A stretch of DNA of 64,000 nt from Peribacillus sp. ACCC06369 (GTDB taxonomy: Bacteria > Bacillota > Bacilli > Bacillales > DSM-1321): the NCBI RefSeq assembly GCF_030348945.1, contig NZ_JAUCEN010000002.1:2790001-2854000 (forward strand). The letters run 5' to 3'. Position numbers and translations under genes: made by a program. Below, piece after piece: positions 1-9,529 of the stretch. The first letter of the stretch is position 1, and every line of letters begins with the position of its first letter. The notes below the pieces were generated by a model. That model ran no database searches and was not told the DNA's origin. It saw only the letters and a list, made by a program, of their open reading frames with translations.

Positions 1-298
1 TTTTAGCTGCCTCTATTACATAATCATAATCGACTTTACGAAAAGCTTCCTTCGATTTAGCATTCTTGATCGTTGTACCTAAACAAATGAAAACATCGGT
101 GACGTTGAACAAATCGGCATACTTGGATAAATTTTCAAAATCCACAACGTGTCCTGTGCACTTGGGTTCCGTGAATTTCATTTCCCTTCTTGTCAGTAAG
201 TGGATTTCCTTATAAATTTTGCTCTTGCTTATCTCTTTAACCAACTGGGTACCAACCACACCTGTAGCCCCTAAAATCAATGCCGTCTTAGTAGTCAT
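1..298 (-). CDS. NAD(P)-binding Rossmann-fold oxidoreductase, C-terminus beyond the window
   Basis: The gene starts at 298 and runs off the left edge; about 99 codons are visible. The N-terminus carries the nucleotide-binding glycine motif GATGVVGT after the first beta strand (TALILGATG), then an LLTRRE strand typical of TIP30/HTATIP2-like atypical short-chain dehydrogenases that bind NADP. A strand ending in FICLGTT and a following KVDYDYV segment also fit this family. Substrate is unknown; family members are annotated only as NAD(P)H-binding proteins or epimerases. A GGAAG-like ribosome site lies just upstream. The family call is firm, the function is not. Confidence 0.75.
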   Translation of the reverse strand, partial: MTTKTALILGATGVVGTQLVKEISKSKIYKEIHLLTRREMKFTEPKCTGHVVDFENLSKYADLFNVTDVFICLGTTIKNAKSKEAFRKVDYDYVIEAAK

Positions 299-362
299 GA
301 TTTCCTTCTTTCCTTCATTAGTTACTGAATATCATCCAGACCCATTTTTTAACCTAAATAAA

Positions 363-941
363 CTAAGTTAAATGATTAACTTGATTGAAATCATCTATTA
401 TCCAGGAATCGACATCAAATCTAATCGTACTCAAACATGCATTGAACAAGCGCATTTCGTTGGAAACGATAGACTCGTTTGACATCAACCGTAAAATGAA
501 ATGAATGACAGCGCCATGTGCAACAAGTATAACTTTCTTCTCGGGATACTCCTTTTGAATTTCCTGGAGCCCATTCATCAGCCTGTATTGTAAAGAATCC
601 TGATTTTCCTGACCCGGATATACTTTATCCTTGAATGCAGCTTCCCTTTCAGCCGCTGTCATTCCTTCAGCGACACCAAAATTCTTTTCAATGAATTCCA
701 TTTTTTCGATAACCGGGACTTCAATATTACGGGAAATGATATCAGCCGTTTCCCTTGCCCTTTTTAGAGGGCTTGAAATAATTACATCCCAATCCTCTTT
801 TGACAAAAATTCACCACATTGCCGTGCCTGTAACTTTCCTAGTTCATTTAAAGGGATATCAGTCTGCCCCTGAAGTTTTCCTATTGCATTCCAATCTGTT
901 TGACCATGCCGCACTAAACATATAGTAGTAATTGTCCTCAA
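363..941 (-). CDS. Histidine phosphatase family protein (PhoE/GpmB-like)
   Basis: A 192-residue member of the phosphoglycerate mutase/acid phosphatase superfamily. The catalytic RHG motif is at residues 11-13 (LVRHGQTDWN), with H12 the predicted phosphohistidine. SSPLKRARETA at 56-66 supplies phosphate-binding arginines, E85 is the likely proton donor, and VAHG with H142 is the second histidine. Length matches the cofactor-independent Bacillus PhoE-type phosphatases. Substrate cannot be read from sequence. It stands alone, 22 bp upstream of nothing it obviously shares an operon with; the next leftward gene begins 65 bp after its stop. Confidence 0.85.
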   Translation of the reverse strand: MRTITTICLVRHGQTDWNAIGKLQGQTDIPLNELGKLQARQCGEFLSKEDWDVIISSPLKRARETADIISRNIEVPVIEKMEFIEKNFGVAEGMTAAEREAAFKDKVYPGQENQDSLQYRLMNGLQEIQKEYPEKKVILVAHGAVIHFILRLMSNESIVSNEMRLFNACLSTIRFDVDSWIIDDFNQVNHLT

Positions 942-959
942 ACCCCTCTATGTAGATTG

Positions 960-1304
960 TTATTTTATCACTTCTTCTATGATGGAGTGTCCTTCACTCT
1001 GCTCGAGATCAGACCATTTCCACTTTTCATGCAAGCGTATCCTTCCATCAGGGAGTATTTTAGGGGTGGAAAGACAGCTACCTCCTCTAATTTCACCTTT
1101 TTCATTGACATGATTATACCTGAATTCCAGAGATCCATCCATATTGACAAGCCCAATTAAAGTACCCTTAACAATCTCTCCGCCCTGATAACTTGCTGAA
1201 AGAATTGAACCTTCTTGTGAATAGTGGAAGGATGTACTTCCTGATACTTCTCCATTTTCAGAATTGACTTTAGCTCTGAATATCCGTCCATCATAATTAA
1301 TCAT
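960..1304 (-). CDS. Conserved small protein of the Bacillus 'n-acetylglutamate synthase'-labelled family
   Basis: About 114 residues beginning MINYDGR. An ATG two codons upstream (1310) is possible, but the GGGGGA ribosome site at 1311-1317 sits 7 nt before the ATG at 1304 and only 1 nt before the other, which decides the start. The protein is a small beta-rich domain with repeated G..V.G....Y strands and a conserved LHEKWKW segment. Database entries for close Bacillus homologues often carry the label n-acetylglutamate synthase, but there is no GNAT or amino acid kinase motif, so that name looks unsupported. Function unknown. Confidence 0.7.
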   Translation of the reverse strand: MINYDGRIFRAKVNSENGEVSGSTSFHYSQEGSILSASYQGGEIVKGTLIGLVNMDGSLEFRYNHVNEKGEIRGGSCLSTPKILPDGRIRLHEKWKWSDLEQSEGHSIIEEVIK

Positions 1305-1546
1305 GATCATTCCCCCATATTGAATTAATAAGGATAATGATACCAAATTAATGAAAAAAAAGAATATTTAAAATCTTATAAAAACATAATTCGTCCTCAA
1401 TGTAAATGCCACAAAAAATACATAATATTTCCCATTGAATTCTTCTATTATTTTGTGGTTAGATTATGGAAGATGTTACATATGGTATGAACAATCCCAG
1501 AGGTGAAACATCTAAATTAATTTGAAGATATTGGTGAGGTGCTCAT

Positions 1547-2068
1547 TTGAAAGAAATACTTCTGATTCTACTATTACAACTTATTTATGTTCCGATTTAC
1601 ACGCTGCGAACCATTTTCTTAGTAAAAAATATTACCATACTTGCCTCGATTCTGGGTATCGCAGAAATGTTAGTATACGTTTTTGGTTTATCCCTTGTAT
1701 TTGGCGGTGACCAAAGCATACTCGCCATGGTTGTATATGCAGTCGGTTTTGGAATCGGAATAATTTTTGGTACGAAAATTGAGCAAAAACTCGCCATCGG
1801 TTTTATAAATGTAACCGTTAATACCCAAACCAAAAATGAATCCTTAGTTGATACATTGAGGAATAATGGATTTGGTGTCACTCTTTATACGGGCGAAGGC
1901 AGGGATAGCAACCGTTATCGAATGGAAATATTGACAAAACGCAACCGGGAACAAGAATTGATAGCAACCGTTGAAAAGTTTGAGCCTAAGGCTTTCATCA
2001 TTTCATATGAACCACGTTATTTTAAAGGTGGATTTTTACTGGACCGGTTGAAAAATAAAGCAAGCTGA
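1547..2068 (+). CDS. UPF0316/DUF2179 membrane protein (YebE-like)
   Basis: A 173-residue protein with three hydrophobic segments in the first 85 residues and a soluble C-terminal DUF2179-type domain (about 95-165) that ends FIISYEPRYFKGGF, a signature of the UPF0316 family. The start is TTG at 1547: GGTGAGGTG at 1533-1541 is the only good ribosome site and no in-frame ATG lies nearby. The gene converges on the HNH gene, and the terminator between them has been split by an IS1182-like remnant. The function of the family is not established. Confidence 0.8.
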   Translation: MKEILLILLLQLIYVPIYTLRTIFLVKNITILASILGIAEMLVYVFGLSLVFGGDQSILAMVVYAVGFGIGIIFGTKIEQKLAIGFINVTVNTQTKNESLVDTLRNNGFGVTLYTGEGRDSNRYRMEILTKRNREQELIATVEKFEPKAFIISYEPRYFKGGFLLDRLKNKAS

Positions 2069-2076
2069 ATATATGC

Positions 2077-2101
2077 AAAAGCCCATCTATAAAGATGGAC
2101 T
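2077..2101. repeat. Left copy of a duplicated terminator hairpin (target duplication)
   Basis: This stretch repeats, with a few changes, the hairpin at 2525-2552: arms AAAGCCCATCT and AGATGGAC(T) around a short loop. It directly abuts the left end (CAGACTGTAGAC) of the decayed IS1182-like element. The left copy has lost pairing at its outer end, while the right copy is intact. Confidence 0.65.
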
Positions 2102-2524
2102 CAGACTGTAGACAATCTCGAAGAAAAGCGAGTATTATCTACAGTTTTTTCTTTATAATCGTTACTGTTGTTTTTAGAATTCCACTCCCTTTCCGCCGGC
2201 TGTCTCCCAAGCATCTTTGGTGTCTCGGCTAGCCACATATTCGGCAGGAGTCTCGCGAATTTCTTTAATCCAGTGAGGTTTTCATCCTATATTAAAACAG
2301 TAAAAAAATATAACCAAATCTTGTTTTAAAATCATGGTTATAATTCCCTCGAGTTGACCACTATGCTTTCGAAACGTAAATATTCAACGAGACCAAATTG
2401 AAATTATCGCGTTAGTCGAACTTGTGTCCCTGAACCACCTGGAGAAATGTATTCAGAAGTAGGGCACCCAAGTACTGATCCCTCGCTTTTAATAAAACTC
2501 TCATTTAACCTTTTGTCGACAAAC
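2102..2524 (+). mobile_element. Decayed IS1182-family element with internally deleted transposase
   Basis: The left end reads CAGACTGTAGACAATCTCG and the right end TTGTCGACAAAC, matching the intact element at 31411-33154. Bases 2355-2505 resemble the start of its transposase gene (for example TTCAACGAGACCAAATTGAA and GTATTCAGAAGTAGGGCACC), but the middle of the N-terminal region and everything after about codon 70 is gone and the frame is broken. The 5' leader is the second subtype also seen at 53745-54019, with CTTTCCGCCGGCTGTCTCC and GGCAGGAGTCTCGC. It lies between convergent genes. Confidence 0.75.
2355..2505 (+). pseudogene. Remnant of IS1182 transposase N-terminus
   Basis: Nucleotide similarity to 31685-31910 is visible in two blocks: the first covers the start codon region through 'leu-asn-his-leu', the second covers the 'glu-met-tyr-ser-glu-val-gly' region. 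About 50 bp between them are missing and stop codons interrupt the frame. It cannot encode a functional protein. Confidence 0.7.
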
Positions 2525-2552
2525 AAAGCCCATCTATTAAAGATGGGCTTTT
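2525..2552. terminator. Bidirectional terminator, right copy of duplicated hairpin
   Basis: A stem of 11 bp (AAAGCCCATCT / AGATGGGCTTT) with A- and T-rich flanks works on both strands. It would end the HNH gene from the right and, before the insertion, the UPF0316 gene from the left. Confidence 0.75.
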
Positions 2553-2555
2553 GCA

Positions 2556-2834
2556 TTATTTGGTTTTTGATTTTTTAATCTTAACTGCCCTAGTAACCGG
2601 TTGTTTTTTAATCCACTTTACATATTTTTTTAATGCTTCATCATCTTTCAGCAAAACCACGTTATATAGCCGGATCGCCAGCTCTCGGTTTGAATACAAT
2701 GCATGAATCTGTTTATGACATGATTTACAGAGATAGGCAATTGGTAAAAGGCTGCCTCCTAACTCTCTAGGAGTTAAATGATGGATGGTCAGTTGAATCT
2801 CACCCCTGTCACAAAGCTCACAAGTACCTTTCAT
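2556..2834 (-). CDS. HNH-type zinc-binding protein (YisB-like)
   Basis: A 92-residue protein with C5-x2-C8, H18-H19, C36-x2-C39 and H40/H44, the pattern of a zinc-stabilised HNH (beta-beta-alpha metal) nuclease module. The catalytic-type histidine lies in LTIHHLTPRELGG, and LCKSCHKQIH closes the motif. The tail is very lysine rich. It resembles Bacillus YisB-like HNH proteins, whose role is unclear. It follows the 133-codon gene by 15 bp and probably shares its transcript. Nuclease activity is inferred. Confidence 0.75.
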   Translation of the reverse strand: MKGTCELCDRGEIQLTIHHLTPRELGGSLLPIAYLCKSCHKQIHALYSNRELAIRLYNVVLLKDDEALKKYVKWIKKQPVTRAVKIKKSKTK

Positions 2835-2849
2835 CTCTTCACGCGACCG

Positions 2850-3251
2850 TTAAGGCTTTACGGATTTTCCTTCTTCAACAATATGAAACATCAAATGGGC
2901 AAGATGATGGATTGGCCCATACTCTTCTTTGTCATCATCTTCTTCTTCCACTTCCACTTCATCCATGCCTTGTAAATAAAGTGCCATGAACTCATAAAAA
3001 TCATTTTTAGTAAAGGAGTAACAATCACTTGGATCCTGGTTATCTTCTTCATATTGTAAAACAAGATGAGATAAATCACCCTCATCATCTTCTGCATCAA
3101 AAAAAACGAAATAACCGATATTTGTATCCAGTTCAAATAATCTGCGAAAACCGCGTGATGTTGTTTTTTCAAACTCAGCCGCCGTCAATTTTTGCACTTG
3201 CATGCTGTCTACATTATCTTCTTGATGAAAGCCCACGATAAATGTGTTCAT
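2850..3251 (-). CDS. Acidic conserved cytosolic protein of unknown function
   Basis: 133 residues, strongly acidic near the C-terminus (EVEVEEEDDDKEEYG at about 97-111). No enzyme motif is visible. A good ribosome site (AGGAGGTAG) precedes the ATG at 3251. I do not recognise a named family beyond Bacillus 'cytosolic protein' entries. It lies directly upstream of the HNH gene in the same direction. Confidence 0.65.
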   Translation of the reverse strand: MNTFIVGFHQEDNVDSMQVQKLTAAEFEKTTSRGFRRLFELDTNIGYFVFFDAEDDEGDLSHLVLQYEEDNQDPSDCYSFTKNDFYEFMALYLQGMDEVEVEEEDDDKEEYGPIHHLAHLMFHIVEEGKSVKP

Positions 3252-3313
3252 AGTCTACCTCCTGTTGAATATGGATAACCATTAGTATCCCCATTTACCC
3301 GGATTTATTCTAT

Positions 3314-4069
3314 TTAGAGGGTAGTTTCCAAGACAACCGGGCAATGATCACTTCCCATTACATCGCAGTGAATGTTAGCCTCAATTAAAGAATCCGCCAG
3401 CCGTTTTGAAACAATAAAATAATCAATTCTCCAACCGATATTCCGCTCTCTTACTTTTGCCATATATGACCACCAAGTGTAGGCGCCTTCCTGTTTAGGA
3501 TAAAAATGGCGAAATGTATCGATAAACCCTGCACCGAGTAATTCAGTCATCTTTCCACGTTCTTCATTAGTGAATCCGGAATTCCCAATATTAGGTTTCG
3601 GGTTTTTTAAGTCGATTTCCTGATGTGCAACATTGAGGTCCCCACAGAAAATAACCGGCTTCACCAAATCAAGTTTTTTAAGATAATCAATCATCCCATC
3701 TTCCCACTCGAGACGGTAATCAAGCCTTGATAAATCCCTTTTGGCATTGGGTGTATATACATTCACCATATAGAAATTCTCGAATTCCAATGTTATGATT
3801 CTGCCTTCGGGTTCCTCGTCCATCTCCCCAACACCATATTTCACTGAAAGCGGTTTTTCCTTCGTGAATATGGCTGTACCTGAATATCCTTTTTTCAATG
3901 CATAATTCCAATATTGATGGTACCCTTCCAATTCAAGTGAAATTTGCCCTTCTTGAAGCTTAGTTTCTTGAAGGCAAAAAATATCTGCATCCACATCTTT
4001 AAAGTAATCTAAAAATCCTTTTTTAACACAAGCTCTAATTCCATTCACATTCCAGGAAACCAATTTCAT
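3314..4069 (-). CDS. exoA: Exodeoxyribonuclease III / AP endonuclease
   Basis: 251 residues, the usual length of the Bacillus ExoA/Xth family. Signature residues are all present: N8 in SWNVNGIRA, E35 in CLQETK, the GDLNVAH segment, IDYF, and the C-terminal GSDHCPV histidine. It cuts DNA 5' to abasic sites and degrades one strand 3' to 5' in base excision repair. A single gene with an AAGGAG site about 13 nt before the ATG. Confidence 0.95.
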   Translation of the reverse strand: MKLVSWNVNGIRACVKKGFLDYFKDVDADIFCLQETKLQEGQISLELEGYHQYWNYALKKGYSGTAIFTKEKPLSVKYGVGEMDEEPEGRIITLEFENFYMVNVYTPNAKRDLSRLDYRLEWEDGMIDYLKKLDLVKPVIFCGDLNVAHQEIDLKNPKPNIGNSGFTNEERGKMTELLGAGFIDTFRHFYPKQEGAYTWWSYMAKVRERNIGWRIDYFIVSKRLADSLIEANIHCDVMGSDHCPVVLETTL

Positions 4070-4144
4070 ATTCGCTTAAATTCTCCTTATGGCCAACTAA
4101 TTTCATTACATTTCCACTATACTATTTATCTGCTTTTTTTCCCA

Positions 4145-5650
4145 TTAGAGGATATTCGAAAACAATCTGGCAAATGATTCTTTTGAACGTTCCAGTAAGC
4201 CACGATTGTTATAACTAATTAGATCTAGTTTGTCACTATCGATCATATCCTCTTTATAATGAGTGACAAGATCATCAATGGAACAGCTGCCCATAAGAAA
4301 GACATTCACTTCGAAATTCAGATGAAAACTCCTCATATCCATGTTTGCCGTCCCTATGGAAGCCATATCACCATCTACGATTATAATTTTCTGATGTAAA
4401 AAACCCTTTTTATACGTGTATACCTCTACACCGAATTGTAGCAGCTCCCCGAAGTAGGAGCGGCTGCCATATTGAGTTAAAAACCCATCATTTACTGCGG
4501 GTACCATAACCCTAACTTGTATCCCCTTAATGGCGGCATGTTTAATTGCTGCTTTAATCGCTTGATTAGGTACGAAGTATGGACTCGCTATCCAAATTGA
4601 TTCAGTGGCGCTAGTGATAAGCGAATAGTAAAAATCACTCATGATTCCCTGTTGTGTATCCGGTCCGCTCGCAACTACCTGGACAGCTCCATCCCCTTGT
4701 TTAACATTATTTTTGAATACCGGACGTTTCTGCAATACATCTTCCCCACTTACATATTCCCAATCCAAAAGGAAAACAGTATGAAGCATATATACTGCTT
4801 CACCTTTTAGGACCATATGTGTATCTCTCCAAAATCCAATGTTCTTATTTCGTCCTAAATATTCCTCCCCTACGTTTAAACCGCCTACAAAGCCAATTTC
4901 CCCATCAATGATGATGATTTTTCGATGATTCCTAAAATTAAACTTTTGATTGAAAAAACCATGTTTCAGAGGCGAAAATGGATATGCTTTTATTCCTGCA
5001 TTTTTCATCCGCTTTACTTCATTATTTGAAAGGCTTAAACTACCGGCGGCATCAAAAATGAATAAAACTTCCACACCATCTTTTGCTTTTTCTATTAGGA
5101 TATCTATTATTTCGGTCCCCAGCCTGTCTGAACGAAAAATATAATATTCAATATGGATGAATTTTTCAGCCTTTTTTAACTGTTTGATGATTTCTGTAAA
5201 CGTTTCGTTCCCATTTTTCAATACTTCCGTTTGTGAAGATGTACTTATAGTGGTCTCAGAAGCATTTTTGGCAAAAGCTGCGAATGCTTGCTGATGATTA
5301 TTCAAGAACGTTAAATCTGGCGATGATACATGAGTGACAAGACTCTTCCATTCTTCCCGATCTTTTTTTCTTTTACTTCTAAACAAATACCCCTTTAAAT
5401 AGAGCTGTCCTGAAAATAGATAAAACACATAACCAAATACAGGGAAAAACAAAAGCACGTACATCCATAAAAGGGTCTCGTGAGCAAATCTATTTTCCAG
5501 CATTAGTGAAAACATGGTAACAAACATGACAAAAATATATAATCCAATAAAAAATAGCTTCACGTTGAAGCTGACATGAGTGAACAGGATCATATAAACT
5601 GCAGCCATTAAAATAAATAAAAATACAATTTCCATTCTTCTTCTTCTCAT
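4145..5650 (-). CDS. cls: Cardiolipin synthase (phospholipase D family)
   Basis: 501 residues with three N-terminal hydrophobic segments (about 5-25, 30-52, 58-80) and two HKD phospholipase D motifs: H242/K244/D249 (NHRKIIIIDGE) and H419/K421/D426 (LHQKIIIVDGD). It joins two phosphatidylglycerols to cardiolipin and glycerol at the membrane. Length and domain order match the Bacillus ClsA/YwnE-type enzymes. Monocistronic, between exoA and the glycogen operon terminator. Confidence 0.92.
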   Translation of the reverse strand: MRRRRMEIVFLFILMAAVYMILFTHVSFNVKLFFIGLYIFVMFVTMFSLMLENRFAHETLLWMYVLLFFPVFGYVFYLFSGQLYLKGYLFRSKRKKDREEWKSLVTHVSSPDLTFLNNHQQAFAAFAKNASETTISTSSQTEVLKNGNETFTEIIKQLKKAEKFIHIEYYIFRSDRLGTEIIDILIEKAKDGVEVLFIFDAAGSLSLSNNEVKRMKNAGIKAYPFSPLKHGFFNQKFNFRNHRKIIIIDGEIGFVGGLNVGEEYLGRNKNIGFWRDTHMVLKGEAVYMLHTVFLLDWEYVSGEDVLQKRPVFKNNVKQGDGAVQVVASGPDTQQGIMSDFYYSLITSATESIWIASPYFVPNQAIKAAIKHAAIKGIQVRVMVPAVNDGFLTQYGSRSYFGELLQFGVEVYTYKKGFLHQKIIIVDGDMASIGTANMDMRSFHLNFEVNVFLMGSCSIDDLVTHYKEDMIDSDKLDLISYNNRGLLERSKESFARLFSNIL

Positions 5651-5723
5651 CTTTTCATTCTCCTACACAGCAATATTTTATATATATCTAGACATATACC
5701 CATATTTGATGGTAAAAGAAACA

Positions 5724-5762
5724 AAACACTTACGAAGACTCTTTTCGCAAGTGTTTTGTGTA
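5724..5762 (-). terminator. Terminator of the glycogen operon
   Basis: On the minus strand, arms ACAAAACACTTGCGAA and TTCGTAAGTGTTTTGT form a long stem followed by TTTCTTTT, 5 bases after the glgA stop. Confidence 0.8.
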
Positions 5763-5766
5763 ATTC

Positions 5767-7221
5767 CTATCCAATTATCACTTCTTGACAGGAGACAGGA
5801 ATCAGAGATTCATATAGCTCCATATACTTTAAGGAAGATGATGTCCAACTGAAGTCTAACTTCATTGCGTTTTCGACCAGATTCCTCCATCTTTTCGGCT
5901 GGAATTTGTACAGCCCAACAGATTGTTCAATTGTATGAAGCATATCGTGAGCATTATAATTCGTAAAACTGAAGCCATTCCCCTCACCAGTAAATTGATT
6001 ATACGGAATGACCGTATCACGAAGTCCGCCTGTCTCCCTCACTAACGGCAGAGTACCATAACGAAGGGCTAATAGTTGGCCAATACCACATGGTTCGAAT
6101 TGGGAAGGCATCAGAAATAAATCAGAACCTGCATAAATGCGCCTAGCTAAACCCTCATCAAAAGATGTATTTACTGAAACCTGATTTGGATACTGGTCAG
6201 CTAAATGGCGAAATGAAGATTCATAATGCTCATCACCCGTACCTAAAAGGATGAATTGAATCCCTTGATTCATCATTTCATGAAATACATGGAGAATAAG
6301 ATCGATTCCTTTTTGATCAACAAGTCTGGTCACCATTGATATAACAGGGATTCCATCATTAATCGGAAGATTCAGCGATTCCTGTAACTGACGTTTATTC
6401 TCCATCTTACCCTCATAGGAATCGAATGGAACAGGAAGATGTTCATCTTCCGCAGGATTATATTCCTCATAATCGACACCATTGACAATCCCTTTAAGGT
6501 CACCATTCCTTTTCCTTAAAAACCCATCCAGATTTTCCCCAAAATAGGGACTTTGAATTTCTTCCGCATAACTTGGGCTGACAGTTGTGACTATGTTAGA
6601 GAAAGCTAATCCAGCTTTCAAATAACTGACATTCCCATGGAATTCAAGACCATCGATATTAAAATATAACTCACTCAAATCCAGTAATTCTGCTAAAACA
6701 GCTTTAGGATAAACTCCTTGATAGCGTAAATTATGTATGGTAAATATCGTTTTAATATCCTGATAGAAAGGATGGTTATGATAATGAGCTTTCAGCAAAA
6801 CACTGACAAGGCCAGTTTGCCAATCGTGACAGTGTATGACATCCGGCTTTTCTTCTAAATAGGGTAAAGCCTCTAATACTGCACGGGAAAAGAAGGCGAA
6901 TCTTTCGCCATCATCAAAAAAACCATAACTCCCATGCCTTTTAAAATAATATTCATTATCCAGGAAATAATATGTAATTCCATCAGCAACAAGTTTTTCG
7001 ATACCACAAAATTGCTGGCGCCAACCGACAGGAACTTCGATACTCGTCATATGTTTCAGTTCCTGTTTGAAGCGGTTTGGCAGATCCCCGTATTTAGGAA
7101 GGATGACACTTACATGGACACCCTGTTTTTTTAGCGCTTTCGGGAGCGCGCCTATAACGTCTCCGAGCCCTCCCGTTTTTATAAAGGGGGCGCATTCTGA
7201 AGCAGCAAATACAACGTTCAT
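5767..7221 (-). CDS. glgA: Glycogen synthase
   Basis: 484 residues, GT5 family. The ADP-glucose binding K15-T-G-G-L-G motif is near the N-terminus and the C-terminal domain has EPCGIGQLLALRYG and RETGGLRDTV. It extends alpha-1,4-glucan chains from ADP-glucose. It is the last gene of the leftward glgBCDA operon; the ATG at 7221 has an AGGAGGTG site and lies 16 bp after glgD. Confidence 0.95.
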   Translation of the reverse strand: MNVVFAASECAPFIKTGGLGDVIGALPKALKKQGVHVSVILPKYGDLPNRFKQELKHMTSIEVPVGWRQQFCGIEKLVADGITYYFLDNEYYFKRHGSYGFFDDGERFAFFSRAVLEALPYLEEKPDVIHCHDWQTGLVSVLLKAHYHNHPFYQDIKTIFTIHNLRYQGVYPKAVLAELLDLSELYFNIDGLEFHGNVSYLKAGLAFSNIVTTVSPSYAEEIQSPYFGENLDGFLRKRNGDLKGIVNGVDYEEYNPAEDEHLPVPFDSYEGKMENKRQLQESLNLPINDGIPVISMVTRLVDQKGIDLILHVFHEMMNQGIQFILLGTGDEHYESSFRHLADQYPNQVSVNTSFDEGLARRIYAGSDLFLMPSQFEPCGIGQLLALRYGTLPLVRETGGLRDTVIPYNQFTGEGNGFSFTNYNAHDMLHTIEQSVGLYKFQPKRWRNLVENAMKLDFSWTSSSLKYMELYESLIPVSCQEVIIG

Positions 7222-7237
7222 TGCCGCACCTCCTCTA

Positions 7238-8344
7238 TTAAATTACTTCAGCTTTTTTTATTACAGTCGGCTGTTTTAAACCAATTACGGATTTTTCACT
7301 AGTAATTTTCACTTCTTTATCGGTAATGATATTTTCTACGATAGCGCCTTCTTCGATCACGCCTTTTTGCATGATGATGCTATTTTTTATAATCGCGCCC
7401 TTTTTAACCTTTACCCCACGGAAGAGAATACTGTTTTCGACAGTCCCTTCAATAACACAACCGTTGGCTATCAATGAATTGGTAACCTTTGAAGAACGTG
7501 AATATTTGGTCGGTGCCTCATGCTTGATTTTTGTATAAACATCCCAAGTATCTCCGAAGAAAGAACGGATGACCGAAGGGTTCAGGAAATTCATATTACT
7601 GGAATGGAAACTTTCAATGGAATGGATGAACGGCATATCTCCAGTAAAATTGTAGCCTTTGACGGTAAAACGATGAAGATTGGCTTTCACAGCATCTTTC
7701 AAAAAGTCATATTCTCCACTGGCAACACAGCTTTTGATCAAGTTCACCAATAGGGTTTTACTTATGATGAAGGTTTCTAGACAAACATGGTCACCAGGTC
7801 TAGGGATTGTGTAGAAGCTAATGTCAGTGATGTCTTCATCCGAATCTACTGAGCAGGTGTGATAGATTGGTTTTTCAATCAATTCCCCTTCATAATCCTT
7901 ATATACGACCGTGATATCCGCTTTATGTTTTTTATGATAATCAAGCACTTCATTAAAATCCAATTTGCATACATGGCTTCCAGGAGAAATGATGACAGTA
8001 TCTGCCTCTGCACGTTCGAAAAAGCTGAGGTGATCGTAGAATTGCTTCATATCGCCTGTTACCGTTTCATCCGGATGGATAGGGGGCAAGATGTATAATC
8101 CCCCTGAACGCCGATCCAAGTTCCATTCTTTACCTGATCCAAGATGATCCATAACCGAGAGATATTTTTCCTTTGGAAAAACGGCCACTTTCGATACATC
8201 CGCATTTATGAAGTTAGACATCGTAAAGTCAATCAAACGGTAGCGTCCACCAAATGGCACCGATGCTACATTACGGTGAGCAGTCAGATCTTTTAAATGT
8301 TGTTTTTCATTGATTAAGTTAATAATACCCAACACGTTTTCCAT
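7238..8344 (-). CDS. glgD: GlgD, ADP-glucose pyrophosphorylase regulatory subunit
   Basis: 368 residues, a GlgC paralogue. It keeps the nucleotidyltransferase fold with FGGRYRLIDFTMSN and a C-terminal left-handed beta-helix of hexapeptide repeats (IANGCVIEGTVENSIL and following). The N-terminal pyrophosphorylase loop is degenerate (GIINLINEKQHLKDL in place of AGGxGxRL), as expected for a non-catalytic or modulating subunit. It sits between glgC and glgA as in Bacillus subtilis. Confidence 0.92.
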   Translation of the reverse strand: MENVLGIINLINEKQHLKDLTAHRNVASVPFGGRYRLIDFTMSNFINADVSKVAVFPKEKYLSVMDHLGSGKEWNLDRRSGGLYILPPIHPDETVTGDMKQFYDHLSFFERAEADTVIISPGSHVCKLDFNEVLDYHKKHKADITVVYKDYEGELIEKPIYHTCSVDSDEDITDISFYTIPRPGDHVCLETFIISKTLLVNLIKSCVASGEYDFLKDAVKANLHRFTVKGYNFTGDMPFIHSIESFHSSNMNFLNPSVIRSFFGDTWDVYTKIKHEAPTKYSRSSKVTNSLIANGCVIEGTVENSILFRGVKVKKGAIIKNSIIMQKGVIEEGAIVENIITDKEVKITSEKSVIGLKQPTVIKKAEVI

Positions 8345-8362
8345 AGCATCTTCCCCTTTTTC

Positions 8363-9529
8363 CTAGTTCAGAGTGATCTTTTTTTTGTTTGGATTGATAA
8401 TGGTCTGATTTTCGCCAATTAATGTAATATCGGATGTAACCGCTGAATTGCCAACTACGGCACCATCTTCTATTACGCAATTGCTGGCTATGATGCTTCT
8501 TTCTATATGAACGTTTTCACCAATAGTGACATTAGGCATGATGACTGAATCTTTTATGGTTGACCCATAGCCCACCTGAACATTATAGGATAAAACAGAA
8601 TGTTCAATGTTCCCATGTATCAAGCACCCTTCATTGATAAGCGACTGACTGACCTCGGCATCTGACGATATATATTGCGGAGGGTGATTCGCATTGCGGG
8701 CAAAGATTTTCCATTGTTGATCATCCAACTGGAAATTTGGCGTTTCCTCCAATAAATCCATATGGGCCTGCCAAAGGCTTTCCACCGTTCCAACATCTTT
8801 CCAATAATCATTAAAACGATAGGCATATAGCTTTTTTCGGTCTTCAAGCATCTTTGGAATGATGTTGCTACCGAAATCATTAGAAGAATTTGCATCTTTT
8901 TCATCGTTTATTAAATACCGTCTTAGGGTCTTCCAGTTGAAAAGGTAAACGCCCATGGAAGCAAGATTACTCTTTGGATACTTTGGTTTTTCGTCGAATT
9001 GGGTGACTTTATCATCATCATTGGTATTCATGATTCCAAAACGGCTTGCTTCCTGCCATGGCACTTGAATGACGGCGATGGTTGCCTCTGCATTTTTTTT
9101 GACATGATAATCCAGCATCTTACTGTAATCCATCTTATAGATATGGTCACCTGAGAGAATCAGTACATGTTCCGGATCATAGTTATCAATGTATTGGATA
9201 TTTTGATAAACAGCGTTTGCCGTCCCTTTATACCACTCACCGCCTTCTTTCCCTTGATAAGGGGGAAGAACGGATACTCCACCAACATCCAGATCGAGAT
9301 CCCAAGCTTTGCCATTACCAACATAATCATTTAGAATCAATGGCTGGTATTGGGTCAGTACCCCAACCGTATCAATACCAGAATGAGTGCAGTTACTTAA
9401 TGGAAAATCGATGATTCTATATTTACCGCCAAAGGGAACAGCTGGTTTTGCCAAACCGATTGTCAATTCACCTAACCTTGAACCCTGGCCTCCTGCTAAT
9501 AACATTGCTATCCATTTTTTCGCTCCCAT
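8363..9529 (-). CDS. glgC: Glucose-1-phosphate adenylyltransferase
   Basis: 388 residues. The catalytic loop AGGQGSRL is at 12-19, followed by [19 protein letters not shown] and GDHIYKMDY, with a C-terminal hexapeptide-repeat beta-helix. It makes ADP-glucose from glucose 1-phosphate and ATP, the committed step of bacterial glycogen synthesis. Its ATG overlaps the glgB stop (TAATG), indicating translational coupling. Confidence 0.95.
   Translation of the reverse strand: MGAKKWIAMLLAGGQGSRLGELTIGLAKPAVPFGGKYRIIDFPLSNCTHSGIDTVGVLTQYQPLILNDYVGNGKAWDLDLDVGGVSVLPPYQGKEGGEWYKGTANAVYQNIQYIDNYDPEHVLILSGDHIYKMDYSKMLDYHVKKNAEATIAVIQVPWQEASRFGIMNTNDDDKVTQFDEKPKYPKSNLASMGVYLFNWKTLRRYLINDEKDANSSNDFGSNIIPKMLEDRKKLYAYRFNDYWKDVGTVESLWQAHMDLLEETPNFQLDDQQWKIFARNANHPPQYISSDAEVSQSLINEGCLIHGNIEHSVLSYNVQVGYGSTIKDSVIMPNVTIGENVHIERSIIASNCVIEDGAVVGNSAVTSDITLIGENQTIINPNKKKITLN

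Noticed and set aside
960..1304. Assignment of the small protein as N-acetylglutamate synthase
   Set aside because: No acetyltransferase or amino acid kinase motif is present; the label in databases seems to be carried over by error.
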